A DNA stretch of 64,000 bases from assembly GCF_021869535.1 (NCBI RefSeq), contig NW_026262659.1, positions 10,106,001 through 10,170,000 of the forward strand, written 5' to 3'. The stretch comes from Mytilus californianus. Lineage: Eukaryota; Mollusca; Bivalvia; Mytilida; Mytilidae. The stretch's first letter is position 1, and each line of letters opens with the position of its first letter. Below the pieces are notes generated by a model. It saw only the letters and a list, made by a program, of their open reading frames with translations, ran no database searches and was not told the DNA's origin. The position numbers and the translations under genes were made by a program. Positions 37,301 to 52,300 of this stretch are shown here, piece after piece.

Positions 37301-40300
37301 GAAACTGAAACCTAATTTTAATAACTGGATCGTTATAAAAGGTCATGGACAGGTGACTCCTGTCAGACAGACATGTCTAGCTTGCAATGATTATATAGAC
37401 CAAATACAGTTGACATATTGCTCATAGTGATTACAAAAACAGACCTACACACAATAACAAAATGTAGCACATTAAAACCATGAATTCAGGCACACTGATA
37501 TTTAAACCTTACAACACATGCAAATATAGCTGATAAACTGATATAACCTCAAAAACTTTATGCTTACCGTCCTTAAAGCGAGAAAAAAGATGAAAATGTA
37601 ATTTCCCAAAAAGGTTAAACAGGATTTTTGATATGTTACTGCAATACATGGTACCACTTAGCACCAAATACATAGGTCTCAAAAATATTTGTCCTTGGTT
37701 TGAAATGAGAAATGACTTATTGTAATAAACATGATAAAGAACTATCTCTGGTGGACAATTCATTTTATCCCATTAAAAGGAAATATCCTTCCCTATATTC
37801 ATAGATATCTTTTTGTGTTTATTTTTTAACCTGTCTATCAGAGAACTAGATTTTTTAAAGACACCAATGGCCATTCTTCAAATCTATTGAACCTATTAAA
37901 TCTCATTACGTCCAGAAGCGATCAGATGGTTATTTAGATTCAAGAATTGTAAAGAGAGTGCAGCTGTGGTCATCAACTATAATTTCAAAAGGGGGAATAC
38001 AAATATACCATTTCCTCAAGGTTTGATAGTATTTGGTAAATCTTCTTTCTTTACTGTGCCGGGCTCCTCTGGAGCATTATCACACAAATGGACTATAAAC
38101 AATTAGAATCAGAGTTGTGTGAGACAGTTTAAAAGGAGGATAAAAACAAGTTGGTTTTTAGAAGCTATACTTGCTGATTCTCTCCTTGAAGGAGTCTAGA
38201 GAATCAGCAACGACCATGGCGTGTGGCATGGAGTTCCAAAGGACAAATATTTTACAACAAATTCTTGAAGCCAAATGATGACAATAGCCGACATAGTCCC
38301 TTTGGGCCAGATGATCTAAAGAGGTGAAAATATGATGTGCCATTGGGTTCAATCAAATCATTTTGAAAGATCACAATATAAATATTTGATATAGAAGATT
38401 TACCTTTGTCACAGATTCTTCAAGATTTCCAATATACACCTCTATATCTGTAAATGCAGAAACAGAAACTTATTAATAAACCATCTAACTAATAAATGGG
38501 GCATATTTCACATAAAAAGATGAAGTTATAGAAATCCAAATAATATTACTGTGGTTGCATTTTTTGTCGTTGGGATTCAAGAAAACTTGCAATTTCGTAG
38601 TTATTTGATTTAATTGAACATTCAAATTCATGGTTCACCTAGCTATACCCACGAAATACCAAACATTTGGTATCATACGAATATTAATAAATTTACATGT
38701 AAAAATATTTTATATGTTTGTGTAAAGTTCTAGCTGAAAGTTCTTACAAATATAATAGTTTTTTAGGAAGAATGATTCAGGAATTTTAAAATATCTAGAA
38801 GCTCTGAGGATTATAAATGGCTGATATGGGACACTACAGAATATCAAGTACAAATCAGATTTATTCTATTTCCATTTTCAAGGCATAAGCAAAGAATTAA
38901 AAATGGGTAATTAATTATTAAATGAGTCAATTGGTAATTTTTGCCATGTATGACCTTTAATTTTGTAGATCTAGATCTTGCCTCGTTGGTCATTTTTACT
39001 GTTACAGTTTTTCCAAGATAAGAGCTAAACATTGTGGTGATTAGTGCTGGTCTAATGAGGTTAAGCATTTTCCAATTAATTTTTAGAGTCTGTTCTTATG
39101 TTGTGCTGTTAGACCGCTTTCCCCAGGCTAGAGGAGTAAAAAGATAATTTTGATCATGTTGGATTTGTTCTGAGAATTATTTCCCTCTTTCTATCATAGT
39201 TTTATAAATAAGAGCTGAAACACACAAAAAAAACCTACAATTATTTGTTTAAGGATGTTCGCTCCTCTTGTTTTTGAATTTTTGCCAGATTTTGGGAATC
39301 CTCTGGTTTCCATGTTTTGCCATTAAAAAATTAAATCAAAGCGCGAAAGCGCTGTAAAGGCAGTTAATTACAGGTTGTGTGTATTTTTAGTCCAGTTATA
39401 TCATTATCTTGCATAGTACATTGTACTTATCAGAGGTGGCTTTCAGTATCTAAGATTTAGAGTTCTCTAATGATATTGAACAAGTTTTATGAATGTCATA
39501 TTCTGAGCACTATATGAAGGCGATTGTTCTCACTTGTTTATGAACTAGTGCATTATGTCCAGTTTGTACCTTTTTTATCTATGTTTATAGTCAAATACTG
39601 TTTAAGATAGTTTGGCATTTTCTTTTTAGTAATAAGTAAATGTTATCAACTGTATTTTATTCAACTTTGCAAATGTGGTTTGTGACTGGTAGTACAATGT
39701 ATGGATGATAGTTGTTTCATTGGAAATCATAACACATCTCCTTATTTATATAATGATCTATATTCAACGACCTCAGGTACAAAAAAAATGTATGTAACTA
39801 AACTATGATGGGAAACCTTTCACTTCTTTCTTTCATATAAACTTTTGATTTGGTACCATAGAACTATGTAGAATAAATGTACATTGCAACATGTCAACTC
39901 TTTCAATGACAATACTTTTTTTAGAAACTATAACTCCAAGCAAAATTATATTTCCAAGTATAAAGTAATTTATGAATGAAACAAGAGTGCACATGCTGAA
40001 ATGTCTCGCCTTCTTTACTAATCATTGATATTATGTTGATAGTCCTAAATATAAAGCTTTATTACAACTGTCACATAAACTTAACATTAACCAAGTAAAC
40101 TAAGCATTGACCAATGAACCAAGAAAACAAGGTCAAGGTCAGATGAACCATGCTAGGCAGGCATGTACAGCTAACAATTCTTCCATACAACAAATATAGT
40201 TGACCTATTGCTTATAGTTTAAGAAAAACAGACCAAAACACAAAAACTTAAAACTGAGCAACTGACCTTGAAAATGAGGTCAAGGTAAAAAAAAACCTGT

Positions 40301-43300
40301 GTGACTGACAAATAGATCATAAAATATTTCCATATACCAAATACAGTTCAACTATTGCATATAGTATTAGAAAGAAAGACCAAACTCAAAAACTTAACTT
40401 TGACCACTGAACCATGAAAATGAGGTCAAGGTCAGATGACACCTGCCAGCTAGACATGTACACCTTACAATCATTCCATACACAAAATATAGTAGACCTA
40501 TTGCATACAGTATAAGAAAAACAGACCAAAACACAAAAACTTAACTATAACCACTGAACCATGAAAATGAGGTCAAGGTCAGATGACACCTGCCAGTTGG
40601 ACATGTACACCTTACAGTCCTTCCATACACCGAATATACTAGACCTATTGCTTATAGTATCTGAGATATGGACTTGACCACCAAAACTTAACCTTGTTCA
40701 ATGATCCATGAAATGAGGTTGAGGTCAAATGAAAACTGTCTGACGGGCATGAGGACCTTACAAGATACGCACATACCAAATATAGTTATCCTATTACTTA
40801 TAATAAGAGAGAATTTAACATTACAAAAAATATTAACTTTTTTTTCAAGTAGTCACTGAACCATGAAAATGAGGTCAAGGACATTGGACATGTGACTGAC
40901 GGAAACTTCGTAACATGAGGCATCCATATACAAAGTATGAAGCATCCAGACCTTCCACCTTCTAAAATATAAAGCTTTTAAGAAGTTATCCAACGCCGCC
41001 GCCAGATCACTATCCCTATGTCGAGCTTTCTGCGACAAAAGTCGCAGGCTTGACAAAAAGGAGTTCTTAATTAAGAAATAAACTGATTCGCTGAGTGCAG
41101 CTGGATACACCCGCAGAGGTCCAACCCTGAACAGTTGGGGCAAAAATGGACACAATATTCAAGCTTGATACAGGTCTGAATTTGGATTGTAATTAAATAT
41201 TTGACATATTATAGTTTCTGAATAAATGTAGTCACAGAACTTGAAATCGATTATATGAATTGAATTTATATTCAATTAAAGATTTCTTGCTGTTGTGCAA
41301 TACACTGTGCTGTTGCGCAATACTTAATAAATCTGTTGCCAGACTATAAACAAATAAAGTTCAATTTCTTCTCAATGTCATATTTGAAATTTATGAAAAT
41401 CAATAGGGAGATTACATCAATAGCTATAAATAATTCACCAAAGTTTCATGCGAACTGCTTAAAGCATTTTTGAGTTGTTGTCCAAAAACTGGAAAATCCC
41501 CGCTTTTTTAATGAATAAAACCCCATAACTCAGAAATGTAAAATCTAAAATTTATAAAATTCTAAAGGGAGCTTACGGATTGATAATTTAGTCTTAGATG
41601 CAAGATTTTTTTATCAGTTGTTAGTGGCTTTGAACTAGCTGTCAGTAAATGTGAGTACTCTCAGATCTGTACTTAGTGTCTTTTTGTTGTTTGGATGTAC
41701 AACTACCCGGCCTCGTCCACTTGTATTTGTATTTATCCATCTGATGAGTTAAGCCTCTTTCAACTGATTTTTATAGTTCATTCTTATATTGTACTGTTAC
41801 ACCACTGTCCCAGGTTAGGGGGTGGTTTGGGATCCAGCTAACATGTTTAACCCCGCCACATTCTGTACGTACATGTATGTGCCTGTCCCAAGTCAGGAGC
41901 CTGTAATTCAGTGGTTGTCGTTTGTTTATGTGTTGCATATTTGTTATTCGTTCATTTTTTGTACATAAATTAGGCCGTTAGTTTTCTTGTTTGAATTGTT
42001 TTACATTGTCATTTCAGTGCCTTTTATAGCTCACTGTGCGGTATGTGCTTTGCTCATTGTTGAAGGCCGTACTGTGACCTATAGCTGTTAATTTCTGTGT
42101 CATTTGGTCTCTTGTGGAAAGTTGTCTCATTGGCAATCATACCACATCTTCTTTTTTATATTTACATCAACAGATATAAACAATTCACCAAAGTCAAGGT
42201 GAGACAACAAAACTTAGTTGTAAGATCTCTGAAATTTTTTACACGGTACAAGTTTTTCTAATTGTTGGAGATTGCACGGTGACAGTAACACCTGTAACTG
42301 CTTTACCCATTTCTTATGCACTTTGGTTCGATAAACTCACTGAATATCATACCACATCTCCTTATTTTTATATGCATTACAATTTACATGTGCATGTAAT
42401 TGTAAATAATATTTATATATATATATCAGAACAAACTTCATTGCGTCACTTTTATTTATGCATCCTTTGGCACAATACAAGTTCTAAAATTACACAACAT
42501 AAAACAACTAAATGTTATTTCAGATGAAAGTTTTGTTTCAGTTCCATTCATAGGATTTATTAGAATTTTGTATGTTTTGCCAAGTCCAATAATTAGCTCT
42601 ATGTGCACGTGTTAATTGGAGACTTTTCTATCCCGTATAAGAGTTTTGGAACTAATTCTGTTTCTTTTTTTGAAAAAAGTGAGCAAACAAATCATGCACA
42701 TTTAAACCTTTGTCTGCCATCACACTGTCACCTGGATCACATAATTGAACTATTCTACATCTTTCAACTATTTCACAGTCACTGGTACAACCAACATATG
42801 CATTAGAGACATAGTTGACTAAACCACCAGGAGTCGAACATACAAGTATTTTCAGTGTTTCTGTTTTTATATGATGAAAAGGTTGCCTGAGCTCTAGGAG
42901 CTTTAGGTTTTATCACGGGATATTCTGTGCTGTCAATAATAATCCAAGTTGTAGGAAACTTTAATTTGAAGTTGGATGGCGAAAAATACCTGACTAAACC
43001 ACTAAATGGCCAAGTGTTAGCCTCACGCCACTGTTTAGACATAAAAACAATCCATGTTTACACAATATTCTTAACACTAGTTTCAATCTAGAATCTAGAC
43101 AGTTCAAAGTTGGTTGTATAATGCCTCAATTTCATCAAAGTCATAAAAAAACTGATTTTCAAATGACACCCTATCAATTTGAAAATATATGTATCTCAAA
43201 CAATGTGCTGCTGGACCAAGTGTGGTCAAAACAAATAAAAATTTAGTATACAAGTTACAACTCTAAACCGGTATATAAATGCATGGCTGTGTCACGTGTC

Positions 43301-46300
43301 TTCATTTCAAAATTCTCTGCTGAAAATATAGGCATTGATGGTGTTTGCGTAATTCCATCTGTGAAGCTCAACATTAGCTCGGCAGTTGGTGGTGGACAGT
43401 CATAAATCATGTCTGCAGTATGAATGACTTCTTCAGGAAAACCAACTTTACAATCAAAACTTTCCTCTAGATTTCTACTACAATATTCATCAAGTTTAGT
43501 TCTTTTGTTTTCACAGGAAACTGCCCTGATTTTTCTTTTTGCGGACGATTCAGTCTCTTGCTTAGTCCAGGAAAATAGGCTGGGAATGGCAGTAGACTTA
43601 GGTCTCTGTATGGTGGGTTTGCACCCTGAAAAAGGTTATAAAACATTAGTTTTTTGATAATTAAATGAACTTTCATTAGCAATGCATACTTTATACTACC
43701 TGGCAAAATATTAACTAGATTTATTCATTACAATCTGGATAAAAATATGTTAGCCTGATTCAATGTACATCAAAATGTATGTTATGTAAATCAAAAGGAC
43801 AAACAATGAGAGACGTATGCAACAAACATACATTGTTTGTACCTAAATAACTATAATATAGATGAGAGTATGTCATTGTTTTGTTCCTGTTAACATTGTC
43901 ATTGATATTTTTCAAGAAAGTCTATGAGGCATAGCTTATGCATTCCTGTCATTACCACATTAGCATAATTACTGCTAAAATAATTCTCAGTATGATATAC
44001 CTCTTGTAAGAAATCATTATAATTGTAGCAAGCACCAAAAAATCTCAAACAGATCACATTGAATCGTAATCCAAAAAATTATGACGTCTTGAATTAACCA
44101 CCCCCTTTTATTCTAAAACGATAATTGCGGTTGTAAACAGACTTTGGTTATTTCGCATGGCGATTACATATATAACTATATATTTTAAAAAGAAAATAGA
44201 GTTTTACCATGAATAGTTTCCTGCACGTAGTCTTTTTCAGTAAAATGTGCCTTGCAAACAACAGCTGATTGAGATGGACTCCACGATTTCATCGTGTTCT
44301 CGTCCAATCTGCGTATGGGCCATGGCGTTGATCCAACTTTTCCTTCTTTTTAAGTCATTTGGAAATGCATGTCCTCCTCTTAAATGACATCCAGGTACAC
44401 AACAACAAGTACTTGGCATCGTTAATAAAAAATGCAACTGTAATAGTTGCACAGTGCAGAAACCGGAAGTTGAAGAACAGGATCGGCTACCACGGCGCCA
44501 CCTATTCAGGAACGATAATTTGCTTCTTTATATAACTGCGAAATAACAATAACCTTAGACGGGTTCGCGTGCATAAACAGAAATGCGCTTTAAATTGTAT
44601 AATATAATTCATGTTCAGTCGACCTTTAATTATTATATCAACGACTGAAATGATTTATAAACATCTAGATTGCAGATAACACTCGAAATTAACCCGACCT
44701 CTTTCCACACGGAATTCAAATAATTCTAGTTTGTCAATCGGTTGACTGCTTATAATGAAAAATACAAATATATCAAAAGTTTTTAAAACTAACAAAACAC
44801 AATGATCGTTTCTCTATTTCCCAATGTAAATGAAATGAAACAAAAAACATTTTATATCACAATAAGAAGAGGAGAGAATCAACATTTTCCGGATCTACTT
44901 GGAGCCTAATGACCCCCCACGTAGATAAGTTGGATATCGCGGAAAGAAAGATTAACACGGCAACTAGAAAGGCATTAAAGCACTGCCTTTAAAAATCCAC
45001 TAACACCTACTTTTCTTTTCATAATTTTATTACATATAGTTTAAAAAGCCATTTTTGAAAACCTTATAAAATCCTTGTTATTTTTTTTATAGATTTTGAA
45101 AGAAAAAAGGTGCCAATGATAAATATATGAAAAATCTAGAGAGAATCACTTCCAGCCAAATTTTCAATGGCTTATATCTCGAAAACAAGCACACAGACCC
45201 TTCAATGTTTTCTGCTTTTTAAGTTCCTTTAATTTATTTATATACTTTCAATTTATAACAGTTTTTTAAAAAGCTTGTTATTTTGAAACAGAGTAGCAAA
45301 CATCCTTAAAGCAAAATAAATGTAATAAGGCAATATTTTAGATATATTTTGATGAACATTTGTACACTGGACAACATTTAAGCACAGATTATTGATATTA
45401 ATATGATAGTAAATATAATGTTACATTACATGATAGTATGTACACACATTACCATTATACTGATTTCCTGGAATCTGGTTTACCAACAAAGACTTGGTAT
45501 ATTCAGTACATTCCTCATTTACAGTAGAGTTATCTATCTTGGAAGATGCGTCTAAATCTGTATGTTTCTCTTGAAATTGTGATAATCCTTTCACTGCAGT
45601 GTTGGGAATATTTTGTGAACTGCATGGTGTCTTGGCTTGCCTCAAATCACTTTCAATCTCTATTGGTGTACATGGTAGTGGTGAATTGGATGTAACAGAC
45701 TCAAAATCATCACATGGAACACCAAGTAAATCCTTCATAGACTTGGAAAAACTATCTAGAAATAATAAAAAGCATTTCAAAATGGCATTAGAATGTTGTG
45801 TTCTATAACTCAATTAAATATGGGGAATTTCATAAATTAACTCATGTGAGCTAGCTTATATAAAATGGTTGATTGTCAATTTGATTTATTGGTGTCTGTT
45901 TTAGGTGTAATACCATCATTGTTTTTCCCCTATTAGTCTTTGTTAAATTTGCACTTTTCAAAAAATTGTGCAGAATTTATCTTTGTTTCAAATAAAGAAA
46001 TACTTGGCATGAGTAAAGTTTTATCCTGTCCAGTACTACAGACAAAATTTCACCTAATGTTTCATTGCATATAAGAAAAAAACCATCACTGGAAGTTAAC
46101 CAATCAAATTTTCACCCCTTTTTTTCTTGTGAACAAGCTTTAGTAACTATGTAACCTCAAGTTTCCAAAATATTCTATAGAAACACCAAATAAAAAAATA
46201 ATGGTGCTTTGAACCACCCAAGATATATGTCTATGACACAGAAATTTTTTACTGCAATGAAATGTAGGATTAATTTCCTACAACTGTCAAATTCAAGGGA

Positions 46301-49300
46301 ATATTTTTTTTCCACCATTTTTCATATGCAACCGGATGTGACGTATTATGATTTGGTGGTATTACACCTTTATACCTCACAAGCACAAAGACTATATATA
46401 TATATATAATTAATTATTGAGGTGTAATACAACCAAATCATAGTACATCACATCAGGTTTCATACGAAAAAGGGTAAAAAAAATACCCTCTCCTGGTACA
46501 GTAAACATGAAAAGGTCTGTGCATAAGAAAATATTGGTCACATAATGGCCTTCAAAAATGTGCAAAACCCATTCTGTGAAAAGAATTTGACAGGACAAAA
46601 TGTGAAGCAATTCAAACTAGAAAACCAACAGCCTGATTTATGCTTAAGTGACAAACAAAAATCAAATATGACAGACAGCAACCACTGAATTATGGAATAC
46701 TGATTGGGACAGGCACAGGCATATTTAGGGGAGGGGGTAGGAGCGCAGTGCCCTTCCTATGGAGCTGCATATATGATAAATGCATAGATTTTTTACAAGT
46801 TGCTCCAAACATTGCCTTGACAGTGAATTTAAAAAAAAAAATATCTTGAAAATCAACTTGAAAAAAATAGCAAAAGATATCCAAGGGACATTAAAACTCA
46901 TAAGTCGAAAATAAACTGACAATGCCATGGCTAAACAAGAAAAAAAGACAAACAGACAAACACACACAACACAGCAAAGAAATTTAAAGACTGAGCAACA
47001 CCATAAACTGGGGGAAATCTCAGGTGCTCCACAAGTTGCACCTGTCATGTTGCTCATGTTAGTACAAACCTGGTGATAAGTCTAATTTGGCAGACTTGAC
47101 ATAACCTTTGTCCGATTGTCTGGGAAAAGTGGACATAGGCGTCAGACAAGTAGAATCACCATATAAGTTTCCAACGGACAAGTGAAAAATCCATGATATA
47201 AAACATTCAAGACTTGCAAATGCCTAAAAAACGAACAATTCTTTATTGATAAAACGAAATCTAAATTCAATTCTAATCCTGGTATCTATGGTGGACTGTC
47301 TAAATTTTGATGACATGCTGGCTGACAGAAGCTTTCATATCGAAAGAGATAAATCCCGAGAGATCCAGGTTACTGGAATTGCAATGCCCTTTCCATTGCC
47401 ATAATGTTCACAACCTATTGTGGCCAACCAATTGTCAAATGGCTTTATACATTTTTGATAATTCTTTTTGTTTTGTTCTTAACTAATAAGCCTTGATTGC
47501 ATAAGATCACTTTTAACTTTTTAATTAACAATGAATTGTACAAATAATCATTATGTAATCAAAAGGTAATCTACCGGTTCATTGAACTCATTGTAAAACG
47601 AACATCATTCCATTTAATTTTCGCCCAGTATTTGAGATAATTTCCAAAAGCTTAATTGTTGCATATAATATTAAAATTTAGAAGCTTTTTTATATGAATA
47701 ACATAAATTTGACTTTACAAAAGGTGATGAAACAGGTATGAATGTCAGATAAATTTTGTGTTTTTATTTTTTTTATGTGGAATTAGTTCCCCTTAAAATT
47801 GATTTTTCTTCAAAAATGTTTTTACTGATAATTGAAATACACAACACTTTATTTTACTTTTTAATTGATGAAGAATATTATTTAAATGAAAAGAAGTATG
47901 GCTTTAAATTATTTGCTGTACAAAATTCTTTTGAATTGAAAAAGAGAATTTTATGGCAAGCTGTTTTACTAATTAACTTCTAGATATCTCATAATAATTT
48001 AATTTTGGATTTAACACGTCTTCTAATTCGCTGAAATTTTTTTGTCTATCAGCCCATAGACATAAACTTCTCATCTGACCGTGAAGTTATCAAGGTTTTT
48101 CATGATATAACTCCTAAAAAATAAAATTTAGAATAAAATTAGGAATGACTGTAATTTTTTTTGTCAATTCGAAATATCCTCAAAAATATGGTGTACACTT
48201 TTAAATAACCTGCTATGCTGGTTATTCAGTGTGCACCACATTTTTTATGTAATATCTTCATAGACAAAAAAATATTACAGATATTCCTTAATATTATATA
48301 CAATATCTTATACAATATATAAGATATCTTATATATTATCTTATATAATCTTAGGTTTTTAAAAGATATCTAATATACTTTATAAGATATCTTATATACC
48401 TGCTAATTAAGTGCTGATTGGTTAATTCAAAATTAATGAGCAATCTCATTGGTTAATCAGTATGATCTCGCAAAACAATTAGTAAACGAGAAGCACATGC
48501 AGAAGTGACTGGGAAACCCCCTTGCTGATTGGATAATAATCTGAACACGTCAAGGATCCTGCATAACTTATGTACAGCATTCCAAAACATATTGTGTCTT
48601 AATAATCTATTTATATAAAATAGTTCCAATATACTTTATAAGATATCTTATATACTTTATAAGATATCTTATTCATATTTTTTATATAATTGCATTGACC
48701 TTACAATCATTTATGATATACAGTCACTGACTATATATTGCCTTGTTTATGACGTTGACAATGCGTTTCCGTAGAGTTTTATTTATGACATCATTAAAAG
48801 TACAGATTTCGCTCCAAATTAAACTAAAGGCTCTAAAGAGCCTGTGTCGCTCACCTTGGTCTATATGCATGTTGAACAAATGACACTCTCCAACATTGTA
48901 GGCGAGAATAGAATTCATGACAAAAAATCTCTGCTTTGTTGATCTTGTATTGCTGATCATTTAGTCCGTTTAGTTTCTCTCTATCTTCTTTAGTTTTTGC
49001 TCAAAACACAAAAGAAGGTAAAATAAAAATCCTAAAAGAGGGACGAAAGATACCAGAGGGACAGTCAAACTCATAGATCGAAAACAAACTGACAACGCCA
49101 TGGCCAAAAATGAAAAGACAAACAGACAATAAAAGTACAGATGACACAACATAGAAAACTAAAGACTAGGCAACACGAACCCCACCAAAAACTGGGGGTG
49201 ATCTCAGGTGCTCCGGAAGGGCAATTAAATTAAGGGCAATCACTCCTATAAAGAGTGACAGTCTACTAACTCTATTGGTAAAATTTGACTTGTTAGTAGA

Positions 49301-52300
49301 TCTTTTCTTGCTAATCAATTTTGCTTATTTAAGTTTCTATCTATCTACTATCATTTTTATCATATAAGGCAAAACGCAAAAAAAATGGTAAAAATTGTCA
49401 TTAGAGGGCAATAACTCCAATAAGGAATCAACTGACGATTTCCGCCATATTATATTAATTGTAGATCTTGTCTTGCTGATCATTTTTGCCTAGTTAAGTT
49501 TCTATCTATCTATTATAATTTTTAAGATATAAGGCAAAACACAAAAATTTGGTAAAAATTCTTCATCAAAGGGCCATCACTCTAATAAGGAGTCGACTGA
49601 CGATTTCAACCATTAGACTTTTTTGTAGAACATGTCTAGCTGATCATTTTTGCATTTTAAAGTTTCTCTCTATCTATTATTAATTTTTAAAGATAAAAGG
49701 CAAAAATGAAAAAAATGGTAAAATTTGTCATTTAAAGGTAATAACTCCTATAAGAAATTGTCTGACAGTTTTGATGTAAATGGACAATAGGTAGAGCTCA
49801 ACATTCTGAACAGTTTTGCTCAGTCAGATTTTCTTTGTTTATAACAGTTATCAAAATAATAGACAAAACTTGCATTTTACCCCTACATTCTATTTCTAGC
49901 CATGTTAGCCATCTTGGTTGGCGGGTGGGATCATCGAACACATTTTTTTTTATCTAGATACCTCAATAATGATTGTGGCAAAGTTTGGTTAGATTTGGCC
50001 CAGTAGTTTCAGAGGAGAAAATTTTTGTAAAAGTTAACAGACGACAACGGACAACAGAGTCCAAGTGATGATAAAAGCTAACTTGGCCCTAAATAGTTTA
50101 TAAGATATTTCATATATTTTATAAGATATCTCATAAAGAAAATTATATGAGATTAAGAAATAATTCTTCATGCCATGCTCTATGCTCATTTTAACATGGG
50201 TAGACATTATATTTGTCAATATCTTTAATTTACATACCAAGCGTTAAGGAGGTGTAAAATGTTGACAAATTTAATTGTGCTGGACCTATAATACACATTC
50301 GAAAGGCAGCCATTTTGTTTTGATGAAGCCAAAACGAAATAGAAAATCAACTGTTTCACGATAAAAATTTGTAAGGGTTCCACGGAACCCAGTGTCTCGC
50401 CTACTTTTGCTGTTAGTTGCAGGCTCAACAAAAATGGGGAAATAATTATTAAAAATTTTCCTCTAGATACTATCTTTTGAATGTAAGATGCTTCTGTTCA
50501 AGTTTGGTAAGAATCCAGGATGGTTTATGAATCTAATAAATGTTTTAAAAACTTTAACTGCAGACTGTATGTAATGTTAACTGGAAGAAAAACTAAGTCC
50601 ATTTATAAGTAATATACAGAAAAACAGGAAATTTTTTTTTTACAAAATTTCCTTCTAAATACTAGCTTTTGATCATTATCAAGCTTCTGTCCAAGTTTGG
50701 TACAAATCCAGGATAGTTTAAGAAAGTTATTAAAATTTTGAAAACTTTAACCACAGAGTGAATGTAATATTAACTGGCAGAAAAACTAAGTCCATTTATA
50801 AGTAAAATACGGATAAACATGATTTTTTTTTTACAAAATTTACTTTTGAATACTATCTTATGATCATAAACAAGCTTCTGTCTAAGTATGGTAGTACAAA
50901 TCCAGGATAGTTTAAGAAAGTTATTAAAATTTGAAATACTTTAACCACAGAGTGAATGTTATGTTAACTGGCAGAAAAACTAAGTCCATTTATGAGTAAA
51001 ATATGGTTAAACAGGATTTTTTTTTTTTTACAAAATTTCCTTCTGGATACTATCTTATGATAATGAACAAGCTTCTGTCCAAGGTTGGTACAATCTAGGA
51101 TAGTTTAAGAAAGTTATTAAAATTTGATAATGAAAGGGTTCCGCAGAACCCAGTATCTTGCCTACTTTTGTTGTTAGTCACAGGCTCAACAAAAATGGGG
51201 AAAAAATTATCAAAAATTTTCCTCTAGATACTATCTTTTGATTGTAAGAAGTTCTGGTCAAGTTTGGTAAAAATCCAAGAAGGTTTATGAATCTAATAAA
51301 TGTTTTAAAAACTTTAACTGCAGACTGTACGTAATGTTAACTGGAATAAAACTAAGTCCATTTATAAGTAATATACGGAAAAACAGGAAATAAATTTTTA
51401 CAAAATTTCCTTCTAGATACTAGCTTTTGACCATAAACAAGCTTCTGTCCAAGTTTGGTACAAATCTAGGATAGTTTAAGAAAGTTATTAAAATTTGAAA
51501 AACTTTAACCACAGAATGAATGTAATGTTAACTGGCAGAAAAACTAAGTCCATTTATGAGTAAAATACGGATAAACAGGATTTTTTTTTTTACAAAATTT
51601 ACTTCTGGATACTATCTTATGATCATAAAAAAGCTTCTGTACAAGTTTGGTTGAAATGCAGGATATTTTAAGAAAGTTATTAAAATTTCAAAAACTTTAA
51701 CCACAGAGTGAATATTTGTGGATGACGCTGACGACGGAATGTAGGATCGCTATGTCTTGCTTTTGCGACAAAAGTCGCAGGCTCGACAAAAACTTTAACC
51801 ACAGAGTGAAATTGTTATGTTAACTGGCAGAAAAACTAAGTCCATGTATCTGGATTTTACTCATAAAGTAAAATACGGATAAACAGGATTTTTTTTTTTA
51901 CAAAATTTACTTCTGGATACTATCTTATGATCATAAACAAGCTTCTGTCCAAGTTTAGAAGAAATCCAGGATTAAGTTTAAGAAAGTTATTAAAATCTTA
52001 AAAAATTTAACCACAGAGTGAATATTTGTGGACGCCGCCAACGACGACGGAATGTAGGATCGCTATGTCTCGCTTTTGAGACAAAAGTTGCAGGCTCAAC
52101 AAAAATGAACAGATAATTGTAAACTTACTGTCAGAATTATTTTATTTTAATTTCCTAGCGAGCAACACCAACACAAATATCCATTTTAATCTCCGGTGTT
52201 GTTTAAAATACAACTGACTTAGGAATTCCAATTGTAATGTCAATCACGTGCAGCTCATGTTTTATTGTTTCCAAAGCGAAAGAACGTCATATTAGAATAT

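Larger units (their letters stand above)
39333..44997 (+). mobile_element. Duplicated 5.7-kb unit, copy 1 (carries dead THAP transposase)
   Basis: Nearly identical to 52915-58347. Copy 1 has an extra block at about 41113-41393. Copy 2 has an extra 42-bp palindromic insertion. Flanks outside the shared limits are unrelated. Inside are a HINE-like element (39981-41056), a dispersed repeat (41640-42165) and a minus-strand THAP-DDE gene (42456-44419). Near the edges is an inverted TAAAGGCAGT (39355-39364 and 44982-44991), which would make the transposon proper 39357-44989 with a TA target duplication. The extra shared flank (22 bp left, 6 bp right) is then unexplained. Confidence 0.85.
39249..45309. 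mobile_element. Outer element with TTAAGGATGTTYGCTMCTC termini
   Basis: The left end 39249-39267 (TTAAGGATGTTCGCTCCTC) and right end 45291-45309 (inverted, TTAAGGATGTTTGCTACTC) form terminal inverted repeats of about 19 bp with two mismatches. Only 84 bp on the left and 312 bp on the right lie outside the 39333-44997 unit. Copy 2 of the unit lacks these flanks. The reading is an older small element of about 400 bp that was split by insertion of the 5.7-kb unit. Confidence 0.6.

Noticed and set aside
42279-42806. Plus-strand frames over the transposase (also 55630-56159, 43424-43657, 56786-57019)
   Set aside because: They lie antisense to the THAP-DDE pseudogene and recur in both copies only because the unit is duplicated.
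46725-47057. 110-codon minus-strand frame MSNMTGATCGAP...
   Set aside because: Same repeat family as 20440-20550. It reads through repeat sequence next to a genuine exon.
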